Shown here: positions 27,378-36,013 of the stretch, piece after piece
Layout of the letters: every line of letters begins with the position of its first letter
Position numbering within the stretch: the stretch's first letter is position 1
NCBI RefSeq assembly: GCF_014696105.1
Contig: NZ_JACJPO010000069.1
Location: 1-36,110, forward strand
Origin: Microcoleus sp. FACHB-1515
GTDB lineage: Bacteria; Cyanobacteriota; Cyanobacteriia; Elainellales; Elainellaceae
Length of the DNA: 36,110 nucleotides
Reading direction: 5' to 3'
The notes under the pieces: model-generated
Told to the model about the DNA's origin: nothing
What the model saw: the letters and a program-made list of their open reading frames with translations, nothing else
The model's database searches: none
Translations under genes and position numbers: made by a program

Positions 27378-28850
27378 TCAAAGTTTCGCGTTGATGTGAA
27401 TGGCGATCGCGTCCATTGCGGCAACGCTGACGGTCACTTGTCCGGTTGAATTCACGGTGATCGCTGAATCACCGCAGCGATCGAGTTCGGCGTGAATGAC
27501 ATCGCAGTAAGTGCCCGCAGGCAAACTGGTTTGAAAGGTGCGATCGAGCGGTTGAGATTCACGATTGATGATTACAAAGCCACGATCGCCTCGGCCAAAC
27601 GCAATTTGATTGCTGCCATTGCTCCACCAGTCGCTTAGGTAAAAGGTGGGATCAGTAGCGTTGCGGAAGGCGACCATGTTGGCGATCGATCGATGCCGAT
27701 GCTCGCATACCCAGCCTTGGTCGCAGGTAGCTGGATTGCGACTGTGAACGCTGCGCGTTCGGCCTTGCGCGTCGGCGGGCGGCCCTTGATCAGCATTGTC
27801 GAACGCAAAGCTCGACATTACCTGCGGGTAGCCGTAGGGAAAAGCGAGCATAAACACGTTTGCCAAATCATAAAGCTTGCCGTTTTTGTAGGTGAGGTAG
27901 CTGCCACCGCCGCCGTGTCCGCGCTGCTTGTCGTGATTGTCGATGAAGACCAAGGCTTTCTCGCTGGGCGCAAATCCCCAGCTTTCGCCTAAGCTTTCGA
28001 GCTGCGCCAAGGTTTGACCGTCGATTCCCAAAAACTTTTCGGAAACTTTGCGGCCATATTCAAACTCGATCACATCGCCATTCGGATAATACTCACTCTT
28101 TTTAACGGCTTCATTGCCGGGATCAATCACTTCCTGGTAGATGTATGGGTCAGGTTCCACGCTGGCATGGAGGCGATCGAGAATTGCCGCAATGTCATTG
28201 GTGTGGATATGTTTTGCGGCATCAATGCGAAAGCCACGCACGCCCAAACTCACCAAATCACGCAGGTAAGCAGCGAGTCGATCGCGCACATACTCTGATC
28301 CCGTAGCGAGATCCGGCAGGCTAACCAGTTCGCAGTTGGTGACTTCTTCATGATTGTTGTAGTCGGTGATGTCGCGGCGACAGGTGTGAAAGTCTCGCGA
28401 CTGATAGAGATTTGGATAGAAATATTTTGTAAAGCGTGTTCCGGCGCTGCCGACACCTTGCGCCTCGCCGGACATGTGGTTAATCACGGCATCGGCATAA
28501 ACCTCGACACCCGATCGACGGCAGCGATCGATCATGCCCCTGAACTGAGTGCGATCGCCGCTGCGACTGTTGATCTGATAGCTCACAGGCTGATAGCGTT
28601 GCCACCAAGGATAGTCTTCGTGAGCAATCACGGCATGTTCGCTGGCAGGAGAAATTTGCACAGCAGCGAAACCTTTTGGCCCCAAAAACGTTTCGCATTC
28701 TTGGGCAACATCGTTCCACTTCCACTCAAACAGATGGACATAAGCAGTGCGCGGTGAACGGGTGGCGATCGCCGAAGTAAATTGGCGACTGTCGCTCAGC
28801 AGCACCAAGACAAAAATGGTCAGCAGCGCTAGAAATAAACGATTTCGCAT
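27378..28850 (-). CDS. Secreted alpha-amylase, animal-type GH13
   Basis: The 490-residue enzyme hydrolyses alpha-1,4 links in starch or glycogen. A signal peptide (MRNRLFLALLTIFVLVLL) indicates export. The catalytic domain resembles animal alpha-amylases: VHLFEWKWNDVAQECE and GPKGFAAVQISP near the start, nucleophile Asp210 in GFRIDAAKH, acid Glu240 in YQEVID and third acid Asp307 in FIDNHDKQRGHG. Cys pairs near 375/382 and 449/459 fit the animal-type C-terminal domain. Of the three chloride ligands of animal enzymes, Arg208 and Asn305 are kept, but the position of the second Arg (YPQVMSS, Gln343) is Gln. The gene is divergent from the MATE exporter. Confidence 0.92.
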   Translation of the reverse strand: MRNRLFLALLTIFVLVLLSDSRQFTSAIATRSPRTAYVHLFEWKWNDVAQECETFLGPKGFAAVQISPASEHAVIAHEDYPWWQRYQPVSYQINSRSGDRTQFRGMIDRCRRSGVEVYADAVINHMSGEAQGVGSAGTRFTKYFYPNLYQSRDFHTCRRDITDYNNHEEVTNCELVSLPDLATGSEYVRDRLAAYLRDLVSLGVRGFRIDAAKHIHTNDIAAILDRLHASVEPDPYIYQEVIDPGNEAVKKSEYYPNGDVIEFEYGRKVSEKFLGIDGQTLAQLESLGESWGFAPSEKALVFIDNHDKQRGHGGGGSYLTYKNGKLYDLANVFMLAFPYGYPQVMSSFAFDNADQGPPADAQGRTRSVHSRNPATCDQGWVCEHRHRSIANMVAFRNATDPTFYLSDWWSNGSNQIAFGRGDRGFVIINRESQPLDRTFQTSLPAGTYCDVIHAELDRCGDSAITVNSTGQVTVSVAAMDAIAIHINAKL

Positions 28851-29021
28851 AGGGGCGATGAAGGGTCGAACGATTTTCAGGGGCGATCGATCAGCGAGTT
28901 GCGCTAAATCTCATTTGAGCTTAAAACGAGCACGTTAAGATTAAGCCTTTGCGTTTGCAATACCGAGTTAGGATGCCCGGATTGCGATTGATTTACAAAA
29001 CTTGTTCATTCGTGAAACGTT

Positions 29022-30338
29022 GTGTCTACCGAATCTTCGATCGATGCTTTTCTCTTTCAGCAGCGCTTTTGGCGACTTGCAGGCATCAATATTCTTTCAA
29101 ACCTGATGGTTCCGCTAGCAGGTTTAGCCGATGTCGCGTTTTTGGGACATCTTGAAGATATTCGCCATTTGGCAGGCGTCGCACTGGCAACCGTGTTGTT
29201 TAACTATCTCTACTGGACGTTTGGCTTTCTGCGGATGGCGACAACGGGAATGACGGCGCAGGCCGTCGGACGCCAAGATGCAGACGGTATCATGCTCGTT
29301 GGCTTGCGAAATGGCCTGCTCGCGATCGCGATCGGACTGGCGATCGTGCTGCTGCAAACGCCAATTCAAGCGATCGGCTTTGCGCTGCTTAGCGCCACGC
29401 CCGAAGTTGAAGCGGCAGGCTTAGACTACTATCGCGCTTTGATTTGGGGCGCACCTGCAACGCTGCTGAATTTTGTGCTGATCGGTTGGCTATTAGGACG
29501 GGAACAGGGTAGCCGCGTGCTGATTTTATCGATCGTTGGCAATGGCGTTGATGTGACGCTGAACTATTTGATGATTGTGCGTTGGGGTTGGGGTAGCGTG
29601 GGCGCGGGTGCAAGTACGGCACTGAGTCAATATGCAATGCTGATTGTCGGTTTAGCTTTAATTTTTCCCGTCACGCTGCCGCAGAGATGGCAAAATCAAC
29701 TGCTCGATCGAACTGCGCTCCAAGCTGCCTTCCGGTTAAATGGTGATATTTTAATTCGTACCTTTGCCTTGATTTCGACGTTTGCTTTATTTACAAATCT
29801 CAGTTCCAGCCTTGGAACGCTGATTTTGGCAACAAACAGTTTGCTGCTGCAAGTTGTGACGCTAGCAGCCTACTTTATCGACGGGATTGCTTTTGCAACC
29901 GAAAGCTTCGCCGGACAGTTTCACGGACAGCAAGATCGATCGCAACTCACTCGCCTGCTGCAAGTTGCAGGAATTTCCAGCCTGCTGCTCGGTTTAACGT
30001 TTGGCATTTTGTTTGCCATTCAGCCGATCGCCCTGTTTCGCTTGCTGACCAATCACGATGACATTCTCGCTGAGGTTCCGCGTTTTGCTGCCTGGCTGAT
30101 TCCCGTTTTAGGCTTTGGCGGCATTGCTTATATGCTTGACGGCTATTTTCTCGGATTGACGGCAGGTGCGACTTTGCGGCGATCGTCCCTGATTGCGTCC
30201 CTGATTGGATTCGCCCCGATCGCGCTGCTGGCGTGGAACTTTCACAGTCCGCATCTGCTCTGGCTTGCTCTGAGCGGCTTCATGGCTGGACGAGCAATGA
30301 GCTTGGCATTGCGTGTTCCTGCGACCTTACGGGAGTAA
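29022..30338 (+). CDS. MATE-family efflux transporter (DinF type)
   Basis: The 438-residue integral membrane protein has about 12 transmembrane segments in two similar halves, the multidrug and toxic compound extrusion fold. The N-terminus includes LAGINILSNLMVPLAGLADVAFLGHL, close to the DinF branch; these use a proton or sodium gradient to export cationic compounds. The start is GTG 29022, the first in-frame start that keeps the conserved first helix complete; no strong ribosome site is visible. It is 58 bases upstream of the ABC ATPase gene and may be co-transcribed with it. The substrate is unknown. Confidence 0.92.
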   Translation: MSTESSIDAFLFQQRFWRLAGINILSNLMVPLAGLADVAFLGHLEDIRHLAGVALATVLFNYLYWTFGFLRMATTGMTAQAVGRQDADGIMLVGLRNGLLAIAIGLAIVLLQTPIQAIGFALLSATPEVEAAGLDYYRALIWGAPATLLNFVLIGWLLGREQGSRVLILSIVGNGVDVTLNYLMIVRWGWGSVGAGASTALSQYAMLIVGLALIFPVTLPQRWQNQLLDRTALQAAFRLNGDILIRTFALISTFALFTNLSSSLGTLILATNSLLLQVVTLAAYFIDGIAFATESFAGQFHGQQDRSQLTRLLQVAGISSLLLGLTFGILFAIQPIALFRLLTNHDDILAEVPRFAAWLIPVLGFGGIAYMLDGYFLGLTAGATLRRSSLIASLIGFAPIALLAWNFHSPHLLWLALSGFMAGRAMSLALRVPATLRE

Positions 30339-30396
30339 TCAGGTCGATCGCAAATGGCAATGATAGAGTCATAGAGTCACCTGTTTTTTGCCTACA

Positions 30397-31248
30397 ATGA
30401 CGGCTGCTGTTTCGCTGCAAAATGTTCACAAAGTCTATGACCAGCGCGAAGTTGTAAATGGTTTGTCGCTGTCGATCGCGCCCGGTGAAGTGTTTGGCCT
30501 GCTGGGACCAAACGGAGCCGGAAAATCCACTACGATTCGGATGTTAACGACGCTGACGCGCCCGACGCAAGGCCGCATCAAAGTTGCTGGATTCGACGTG
30601 GTGCGCCAGTCCTATCTGGTCAAGCAGCACATTGGCGTTGTGCTTCAACAAACAAGCGTTGATGTGGATCTCACGGTTTGGGAAAATATGGAGTTTCACG
30701 GGCGGATGCACCATATTCCCAACCCGCAGCGACAGCGCGACATCGATCGCTGGCTGGAGTATGTGGAACTGAGCGATCGCCGCAACGATCTGGTCAAAAC
30801 GCTTTCCGGCGGCATGAAGCGACGGTTGCAAATTGCTCGCGCTCTGCTTCACCAGCCGCAAATTTTGTTTCTTGATGAACCGACCGTCGGCCTTGATCCG
30901 CAGACGCGCCGCCGCCTGTGGGAAATCATTCGCGGCCTCAATCAGCAAGGCATGACGATCGTACTGACGACGCACTACATGGAAGAAGTCGAATATTTGT
31001 GCGATCGCATCGGCATTGTGGACGCAGGCAAGCTAATCGAAATTGGCACACTCGCGGAACTGCGGCAAAAACACGGTGAAGGCTTGGTCGTCAAGCAAGA
31101 TGGCGATCGCTGGCACTACAAATTCTTTCCTTCGATCGAGCAGGCCAACGCTTATCTGGACGCTCAGCCCGACAAAACCGGAATGATGACTCGTCCTTCT
31201 AATTTGGAAGATATTTTTGTTGAACTAACTGGACGAAATTTAGATTAA
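30397..31248 (+). CDS. ABC transporter ATP-binding protein (DrrA/ABC-2 type)
   Basis: This is a 283-residue ATPase of ABC-2-type exporters. Walker A GPNGAGKS lies at residues 37-44, the signature LSGGM at 136-140 and Walker B ILFLDEP at 156-162, with the H-loop His in LTTHYMEE. The C-terminal extension after the ATPase domain (PSNLEDIFVELTGRNLD) is typical of the DrrA/CcmA-like branch that energises export of drugs, lipids or polysaccharide. The permease gene normally beside it is missing from this window on either side, so the partner must be elsewhere. ATG 30397 is preferred to a TTG three codons earlier. It may be transcribed with the MATE gene. Confidence 0.9.
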   Translation: MTAAVSLQNVHKVYDQREVVNGLSLSIAPGEVFGLLGPNGAGKSTTIRMLTTLTRPTQGRIKVAGFDVVRQSYLVKQHIGVVLQQTSVDVDLTVWENMEFHGRMHHIPNPQRQRDIDRWLEYVELSDRRNDLVKTLSGGMKRRLQIARALLHQPQILFLDEPTVGLDPQTRRRLWEIIRGLNQQGMTIVLTTHYMEEVEYLCDRIGIVDAGKLIEIGTLAELRQKHGEGLVVKQDGDRWHYKFFPSIEQANAYLDAQPDKTGMMTRPSNLEDIFVELTGRNLD

Positions 31249-31282
31249 GTAGTTAAAGCATGAAAGCACGATTTCAACTACT
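31248..31282. terminator. Possible bidirectional hairpin between ABC ATPase and DUF2141 genes
   Basis: AGTAGTT (31248-31254) and AACTACT (31276-31282) are exact reverse complements, with an inner GAAA/TTTC pair. The repeat spans the ends of both convergent genes. There is no T-run, so function is uncertain. Confidence 0.35.
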
Positions 31283-31736
31283 GCGGATAGCGCATTTGAA
31301 TTTCGATCGATTGCGCTCCTGCTAACAGAAATACTGCGTCTTGAAAGCGAGCAGGTCCTGTCACTGCTGGCGCATCATTCGAGAAGCCGTAGCCTTCTAA
31401 AGGCATTCCAAATGCGCCACGATCGAGAACTTCATTGCTGTTGCGATCGTGATAGACGGCGACTGCATACGATCCCGCAGGCAAATTTGCAAACGAATAA
31501 GTGAAGGGTTGAGCAGCAGTTGTGATCGGAACGCAGGTGCGAGCAATTGCGCTTTCATTGTCGTTAGGAAAGCCCTGTGCCGCATCAAACAGCTTTAGGC
31601 AAACGTTGCCTTCTTGTCCTTCAATTCCATTAATTTGCAGCGTGAGATTTGCGGTAAGCTGTGCATTTGCAGGCAGCGCGATCGCACTCAACAGCAAAAT
31701 TCCCAATCCAATTCGCTTCATTCTTTTCCTCTTCAT
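31278..31736 (-). CDS. Secreted DUF2141 domain protein
   Basis: The 152-residue protein has a signal peptide (RIGLGILLLSAIALPANA, cut near residue 25) and then one DUF2141 domain. That domain is marked by GNVCLKLFD, the central AVAVYHDRNSNEVLDRGAFG (a likely metal-binding or beta-turn loop) and the family end GYGFSNDAP. DUF2141 proteins are exported beta-sandwiches of unknown function. The first ATG (31736-31734) overlaps the stop of the upstream deaminase gene as ATGA. A second ATG at 31721 lies behind AGAGGA and may be the true start. The two genes are therefore one transcript, though no functional link is evident. Confidence 0.85.
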   Translation of the reverse strand: MKRKRMKRIGLGILLLSAIALPANAQLTANLTLQINGIEGQEGNVCLKLFDAAQGFPNDNESAIARTCVPITTAAQPFTYSFANLPAGSYAVAVYHDRNSNEVLDRGAFGMPLEGYGFSNDAPAVTGPARFQDAVFLLAGAQSIEIQMRYPQ

Positions 31737-33013
31737 TCATTTGTAACGGATGCTCGCCACTGCATCTGCGGCAGTTCGGTTGAAGCAAGCAGGTTGCCTT
31801 GCGAGATGACATAGCGAACGGTCGATCGACGGCGTAAAGCGTCGAAGCGATCGATCGCATCCAGCACAATGAAACTCGCTGGTTTGCCAACTTCAACGCC
31901 GTATTGGTCTTCAACATTCAGCGTTTTTGCACCGTTCCACGTCACCATGTTGTAGCAGGCATCCATCTCCGACCGCCCTGTCATTTGCGAAACGTGAATC
32001 AGCATAAAGGCAACATCCAGCATATTACCTGTACCCAATGAGTACCAGCAATCTTGTACGCAGTCGTGCCCCAAGCTGATATTTGTGCCTTGCTGCCAAA
32101 GTTCTTTCACTCTAGTTAAACCGCGCCGTTTTGGATAGGAATCAAGCCGACCTTGTAGCGTGATATTAATCAGCGGATTGACGATGAAATTAATTTGGCT
32201 GCGACGCAGAAAGCCTAGCAATTTGTAAGCATAAGCATTGTTATAGGAGCCAAATGCTGTTGTGTGGCTAGCAGAAACTCGTGAACCGTAGCTCGATCGA
32301 ATCGCACAGGCATTTACCACTTCTAAAAAGCGCGAATTGTCATCGTCAATTTCGTCGCAGTGAATGTCAATCAGGCGCTCGTATTTTTGCGCTAGTTCAA
32401 AAATGCGATGAATCGATCGCACTCCGTCTTCGCGGGTCAGCTCGTAATGGGGAATGCCGCCAATTACGTCTGCGCCCAAGCGCATTGCTTCTTCGATCAA
32501 GCCTTCATTTTGCGAACTGCCGTAGATGCCGTCTTGCGGAAAGGCGACGACTTGCAGCGTCATCCAGTCTTTGACGGCTTCACGCACTTCCAGCAAGCCT
32601 TGCAGCGCAATTAGATTCGCCTCGCTCACGTCCGCATGAGAGCGCACGAAGAGAACGCCCTGCATCGCCTGCTGCTTGAGCGTTTCGATCGCCCGCCGCT
32701 TTACGTCTTCCAGCGTCAAATCCTGCTTGCGATCGCGCCAAATCTCAATCCCTTCAAACAACGTGCCGCTTTCGTTCCAGCGTGGTTCACCTGCCGTCAA
32801 TGCCGAATCCAGATGCACATGCGACTCGACAAATGGCGGACTGACCAACTTGCCTTCCAGGTCGAGTTCGAGCTGCGCTGTGCCCGGAAGATTCGGAGCG
32901 ATCGCGGCGATTTTTCTGTTTGCGATCGCAATATCGACGGCGATCGGGTTGGGATCATCCGCTTGCAGCAAGCGACCGTTGCGTAACAGCAGCGCGTAAG
33001 CAGGCGTTGACAT
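31733..33013 (-). CDS. codA: CodA-like cytosine deaminase (amidohydrolase)
   Basis: This is a 426-residue amidohydrolase aligned along its length with E. coli CodA, which converts cytosine to uracil. Family blocks are PPFVESHVHLD, ESGTLFEGIEIW, VVAFPQDGI, IDIHCDEIDDD, SASHTTA and SYPKRRGLTRVKE. Metal ligands are His65, His67, His218, His250 and Asp317, with Glu221 as proton carrier. The residue after the metal Asp, Asp314 in E. coli (GHDDVFD), is Cys318 here (GHDCVQD), which may change the preferred base. ATG 33013 is chosen over a TTG four codons earlier. It is coupled to the DUF2141 gene by an ATGA overlap. No cytosine permease (codB) is near. Confidence 0.88.
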   Translation of the reverse strand: MSTPAYALLLRNGRLLQADDPNPIAVDIAIANRKIAAIAPNLPGTAQLELDLEGKLVSPPFVESHVHLDSALTAGEPRWNESGTLFEGIEIWRDRKQDLTLEDVKRRAIETLKQQAMQGVLFVRSHADVSEANLIALQGLLEVREAVKDWMTLQVVAFPQDGIYGSSQNEGLIEEAMRLGADVIGGIPHYELTREDGVRSIHRIFELAQKYERLIDIHCDEIDDDNSRFLEVVNACAIRSSYGSRVSASHTTAFGSYNNAYAYKLLGFLRRSQINFIVNPLINITLQGRLDSYPKRRGLTRVKELWQQGTNISLGHDCVQDCWYSLGTGNMLDVAFMLIHVSQMTGRSEMDACYNMVTWNGAKTLNVEDQYGVEVGKPASFIVLDAIDRFDALRRRSTVRYVISQGNLLASTELPQMQWRASVTNE

Positions 33014-33240
33014 AGTGAGACGCAATCAAGTTGTGAACTGATCAACGGTAGCACTGATTTTTGCTGCAATTCGTGGTCTGATACACCTTGCAAACTTTTC
33101 GATCGCATCTTGCGAATTACATTTCAATTTTGGGCAGCTTTAAACTTAGAAGCCCAGTGCATTCAGTTTAAGTTTGTCCGCGATCGCCGCCGTCGCATGA
33201 TTGACCTTTTCTTCAATTTCTTTTTTCACTACTTTCAACA

Positions 33241-33456
33241 ATGACGAAAAGCAAAGCATTTCCACTCCTAGAAACATCACGAACAGAGAATTCATCGAGT
33301 CTGATTCGCTGGCTGATCATTCTTGCCTCGATCGGATTAGTGAGCAGTTTGGCGATCGGGCTGCTGCTCAAGCGTCAAACTGCAAAGGCTCAATCTGCTG
33401 ATTGCGGTAGCTCAATTCAAATGGTGGCGATCGCAGGTCAAACGACTCGCATCTGA
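33241..33456 (+). CDS. Small single-pass membrane protein, hypothetical
   Basis: This possible 71-residue protein has a polar N-terminus (MTKSKAFPLLETSRTENSSS) and one strong hydrophobic helix (SLIRWLIILASIGLVSSLAIG, about residues 20-41). A basic KRQTAKAQS stretch and a short tail follow. The hydrophobic segment and ATG start favour a real gene. There is no Shine-Dalgarno, and I know of no family, so it could also be a chance frame in a 600-base spacer. Confidence 0.4.
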   Translation: MTKSKAFPLLETSRTENSSSLIRWLIILASIGLVSSLAIGLLLKRQTAKAQSADCGSSIQMVAIAGQTTRI

Positions 33457-33544
33457 ATGGGCAGATACTTGAAATTCTGTCGTCCCTGTGAAGAAAATTT
33501 GGAGCAAGCAGCAGTCCGGCTGTTCGGCTAACGCCATTTGGAAA

Positions 33545-33572
33545 TTGACGCTGTGGCTCAATCCGCTAGAAT
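33545..33572 (+). promoter_or_regulatory. Candidate sigma-70 promoter for the GHL10-type gene
   Basis: TTGACG (33545-33550), a 16-base spacer and TAGAAT (33567-33572) give a good sigma-70 match about 75 bases before the ATG at 33647. Confidence 0.5.
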
Positions 33573-33646
33573 GCACGTCTTAGTGATTGAAAGCTGAATT
33601 AGCTCACTCTAATTACACTCATCACGCAGGAGCATTCGATCGATTC

Positions 33647-35200
33647 ATGAGCGCTTCGCCTTTTTGCAACAGCCTTTTTCTTTGGAACAGCCGACGGTCT
33701 TGGCGGCGATTTGCTGCCATGCTGCTCGCGACCACCTTGACCAGTCCGCTGTGGATCAAACCTGCTACCGCCCAATCTGCGTTCGGAGCAAACTGCCAGC
33801 TTTCTGCCGACGCGATCGCCCAGAAAAATTCGCTGCGCCAAGCCGCCCAAAGCGGCGATCGCACGGCTCAATCCCGCTATCAAACTTTGCTAAGGCAGCA
33901 CGCCGAACAGCTTCGCACCTGCCGCAATCGCACTTGGCCGCAGACTCAAGGCATTTGGCTCAGGCTCTATCCTTGCGATGCACGTCCCGGTTCACTCGAT
34001 GAACTGTTCGATCGCATCGTCAACAAAGGCTACAGCGAGGTTTATGTCGAAGCTTTCTATAACGGTCAAGTGCTGCTTCCGGCTGCACAAAACAACACGG
34101 CTTGGCCTTCTGTACTACGCAATGCCGGATATGAAAATCGTGATTTGCTAGCAGAAGCGATCGCCAAAGGTCGCGAGCGCGGCATCAAGGTCTATGCCTG
34201 GATGTTCACAATGAATTTCGGCTATACCTACGCCCAACGTTCAACTTCCGCTCCAGCCCTGGCTCGCAATGGCTTCGGTCAAACCAGCCTGACGTTTAGC
34301 AGCACACCGGGACCCAATACTGATCCGGCTAATGGCAACAACAGCGAAGAAACCTTTGCCGATCCCTACAGCCTGCAAGCCAAACGCGACTACTACAATA
34401 TGGCGCAGGCGATCGCCCAGCGTCGCCCAGATGGAATGCTGTTTGACTACATCCGCTATCCCAGAGGCAGCGGCACAGCTTCGATCGCCAGTCGTGTGCA
34501 GGATTTGTGGATTTATGGTGCTTCGGCTCAGCAGGCATTGCTCGATCGCGCCACGAATCAAAAAGGCCGCGAACTGATTCGCCGTTTTCTCGATCGTGGC
34601 TATGTTACCGCAGGCGATCTCACTGCTGTCAACAGCCTCTATCCCCAAGAAGGCGAACCGATGTGGCAAGGCCGAATTCCCCCCAACTTTCCTGTCGGAA
34701 CGACTGCCGCCCAGCAGCAACCTTATTTGCAGTCTGAACTATGGCGGCTCAGTGTTGCCCACGCCGTCCAAGGCATTCTCGACTTTCTGAATCTCGCCCT
34801 CGTCCCGGCGCAGCGACAAGGCATTCCGGGTGGTGCAGTCTTCTTTCCTGAAGGCAACCAGCCGATCGGCCAGGGCTATGATTCACGCCTGCAACCCTGG
34901 GATCGCTTTCCCAATTCGATTGAATGGCATCCCATGTCCTACGCGACTTGCGGCGCGAACAACGCAAGCTGCATTGCTGCCCAAGTTCAGCGCGTCGTCA
35001 GCATGGCGCGACCTGGTACGCAGGTAAAGCCTGTGATTGCTGGAGTCTGGGGACGAGCAATCAGCAATCGCGCCTCGCTAGAAACACAGATGCAGGCAAT
35101 TCGGCAGGCAAACCCGCAAATTAACTCGGTCAGCCACTTTGCTTACTCGTGGCAAGAACCCCAGTCGGATAACGAACGCAAGTTCTGTCAGCTACGCTAA
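33647..35200 (+). CDS. Secreted family-10-like glycosyl hydrolase (GHL10 type)
   Basis: The 517-residue exported protein has a signal peptide (RRFAAMLLATTLTSPLW, cut near PATAQS). A helical segment rich in Gln and Arg follows, then a TIM-barrel domain of the cyanobacterial GHL10 family. Barrel signatures include YSEVYVEAFYNG, RGIKVYAWMFTMNFGY, DGMLFDYIRYPR with Asp267 as a likely catalytic acid, and IEWHPMSYATCG. The family is thought to act on cell-envelope or extracellular polysaccharides; this is not proven. ATG 33647 is used; a TTG at 33587 would place extra residues before the signal peptide. GCAGGAGC about 13 bases upstream is a rather distant ribosome site. Confidence 0.85.
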   Translation: MSASPFCNSLFLWNSRRSWRRFAAMLLATTLTSPLWIKPATAQSAFGANCQLSADAIAQKNSLRQAAQSGDRTAQSRYQTLLRQHAEQLRTCRNRTWPQTQGIWLRLYPCDARPGSLDELFDRIVNKGYSEVYVEAFYNGQVLLPAAQNNTAWPSVLRNAGYENRDLLAEAIAKGRERGIKVYAWMFTMNFGYTYAQRSTSAPALARNGFGQTSLTFSSTPGPNTDPANGNNSEETFADPYSLQAKRDYYNMAQAIAQRRPDGMLFDYIRYPRGSGTASIASRVQDLWIYGASAQQALLDRATNQKGRELIRRFLDRGYVTAGDLTAVNSLYPQEGEPMWQGRIPPNFPVGTTAAQQQPYLQSELWRLSVAHAVQGILDFLNLALVPAQRQGIPGGAVFFPEGNQPIGQGYDSRLQPWDRFPNSIEWHPMSYATCGANNASCIAAQVQRVVSMARPGTQVKPVIAGVWGRAISNRASLETQMQAIRQANPQINSVSHFAYSWQEPQSDNERKFCQLR

Positions 35201-35217
35201 ACGCAAAGTGATCGCCT

Positions 35218-35952
35218 TTGGCAAAGTGGACTTTACCTGTGTCTTTTCTCAATCCTCCAGAAGACCCTCAGCAAAAAGTACTCAGCGTCCACGCTCGCCT
35301 GTGTGCTGAGTATGGCTGCCCCATTCCCTTTTTCCACAATCTTGATCCGCTCAGCGAACTTGTCTCGTCGCTGCTGTCTCACCGCACTAAAAATGCCGAT
35401 TCTGCTCACGCCTTCAAACGCTTGAAGACAGATTTTGCAGATTGGGCAGCGGTGCGCGATGCACCTGCTGAAGCGGTTGAGCGATCGATCGCAAGCTGCA
35501 CCTGGCCGGAGCAAAAAGCGCCTCGCCTTCAGCAAGTCTTACGCTGCATCAGCGAGCAACGCGGTGAGTTGGCGATCGATTTCCTTGCCGACCTACCTGT
35601 CCTCGAAGCAAGAGCTTGGCTAGAATCACTTCCTGGTGTTGGCCCCAAGACGAGTGCCGCAGTCTTACTATTTAGCCGCCTACGTCGCCCTGCCTTGCCT
35701 GTTGACAGCCATCACCATCGCGTCGCAATTCGTCTAGGACTCATTCCTGCCAACGTTGCTGTTGGTCCTGCTCACGCCCTTCTCTCCGCTCAGCTACCGC
35801 CAAATTGGTCAGCCCAACAGGTTTACGATAATCACGAAGTTCTGATGCTACATGGGCAGCGGTGCTGTTTTTATCGAAGGCCGGAGTGCGATCGGTGCGT
35901 GGTGCTGGAGCTTTGTCCTTATGGGTTAGAGAAGGGGCGATCGCACTCTTAA
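35218..35952 (+). CDS. Endonuclease III-like DNA glycosylase with [4Fe-4S] cluster
   Basis: This is a base-excision-repair enzyme of the HhH-GPD superfamily. The helix-hairpin-helix is LPGVGPKTSAAVLL, with Lys144 as the catalytic lysine of a bifunctional glycosylase/lyase, and Asp163 in PVDSHHHRVAIRLGL is the conserved aspartate. The iron-sulfur loop CX6CX2CX5C is complete (Cys217, 224, 227, 233). At 244 residues it is longer than the 211 of E. coli Nth, and the usual VDTHVxR is VDSHHHR, so it is a divergent Nth-like protein, perhaps with different lesion preference. The start is either TTG 35218 or GTG 35239; neither has a clear ribosome site. Confidence 0.85.
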   Translation: MAKWTLPVSFLNPPEDPQQKVLSVHARLCAEYGCPIPFFHNLDPLSELVSSLLSHRTKNADSAHAFKRLKTDFADWAAVRDAPAEAVERSIASCTWPEQKAPRLQQVLRCISEQRGELAIDFLADLPVLEARAWLESLPGVGPKTSAAVLLFSRLRRPALPVDSHHHRVAIRLGLIPANVAVGPAHALLSAQLPPNWSAQQVYDNHEVLMLHGQRCCFYRRPECDRCVVLELCPYGLEKGRSHS

Positions 35953-35983
35953 AGAAGCTTTACAAAATTTCTTTCCAAAATAG

Positions 35984-36013
35984 TTGACACCTTTTGCCTT
36001 TTCTCGTTATATT
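35984..36013 (+). promoter_or_regulatory. Near-consensus sigma-70 promoter reading off the right edge
   Basis: TTGACA (35984-35989), an 18-base spacer and TATATT (36008-36013) make the best promoter in the window. The sequence after it (36014-36110) has no ribosome site with an open frame. It is rich in GCGA and GCCAAGC steps and ends near CCTGAACCTAGACAATGACA, which looks like a structured leader. A stable-RNA operon or other strongly expressed gene downstream is inferred but not seen. Confidence 0.65.
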
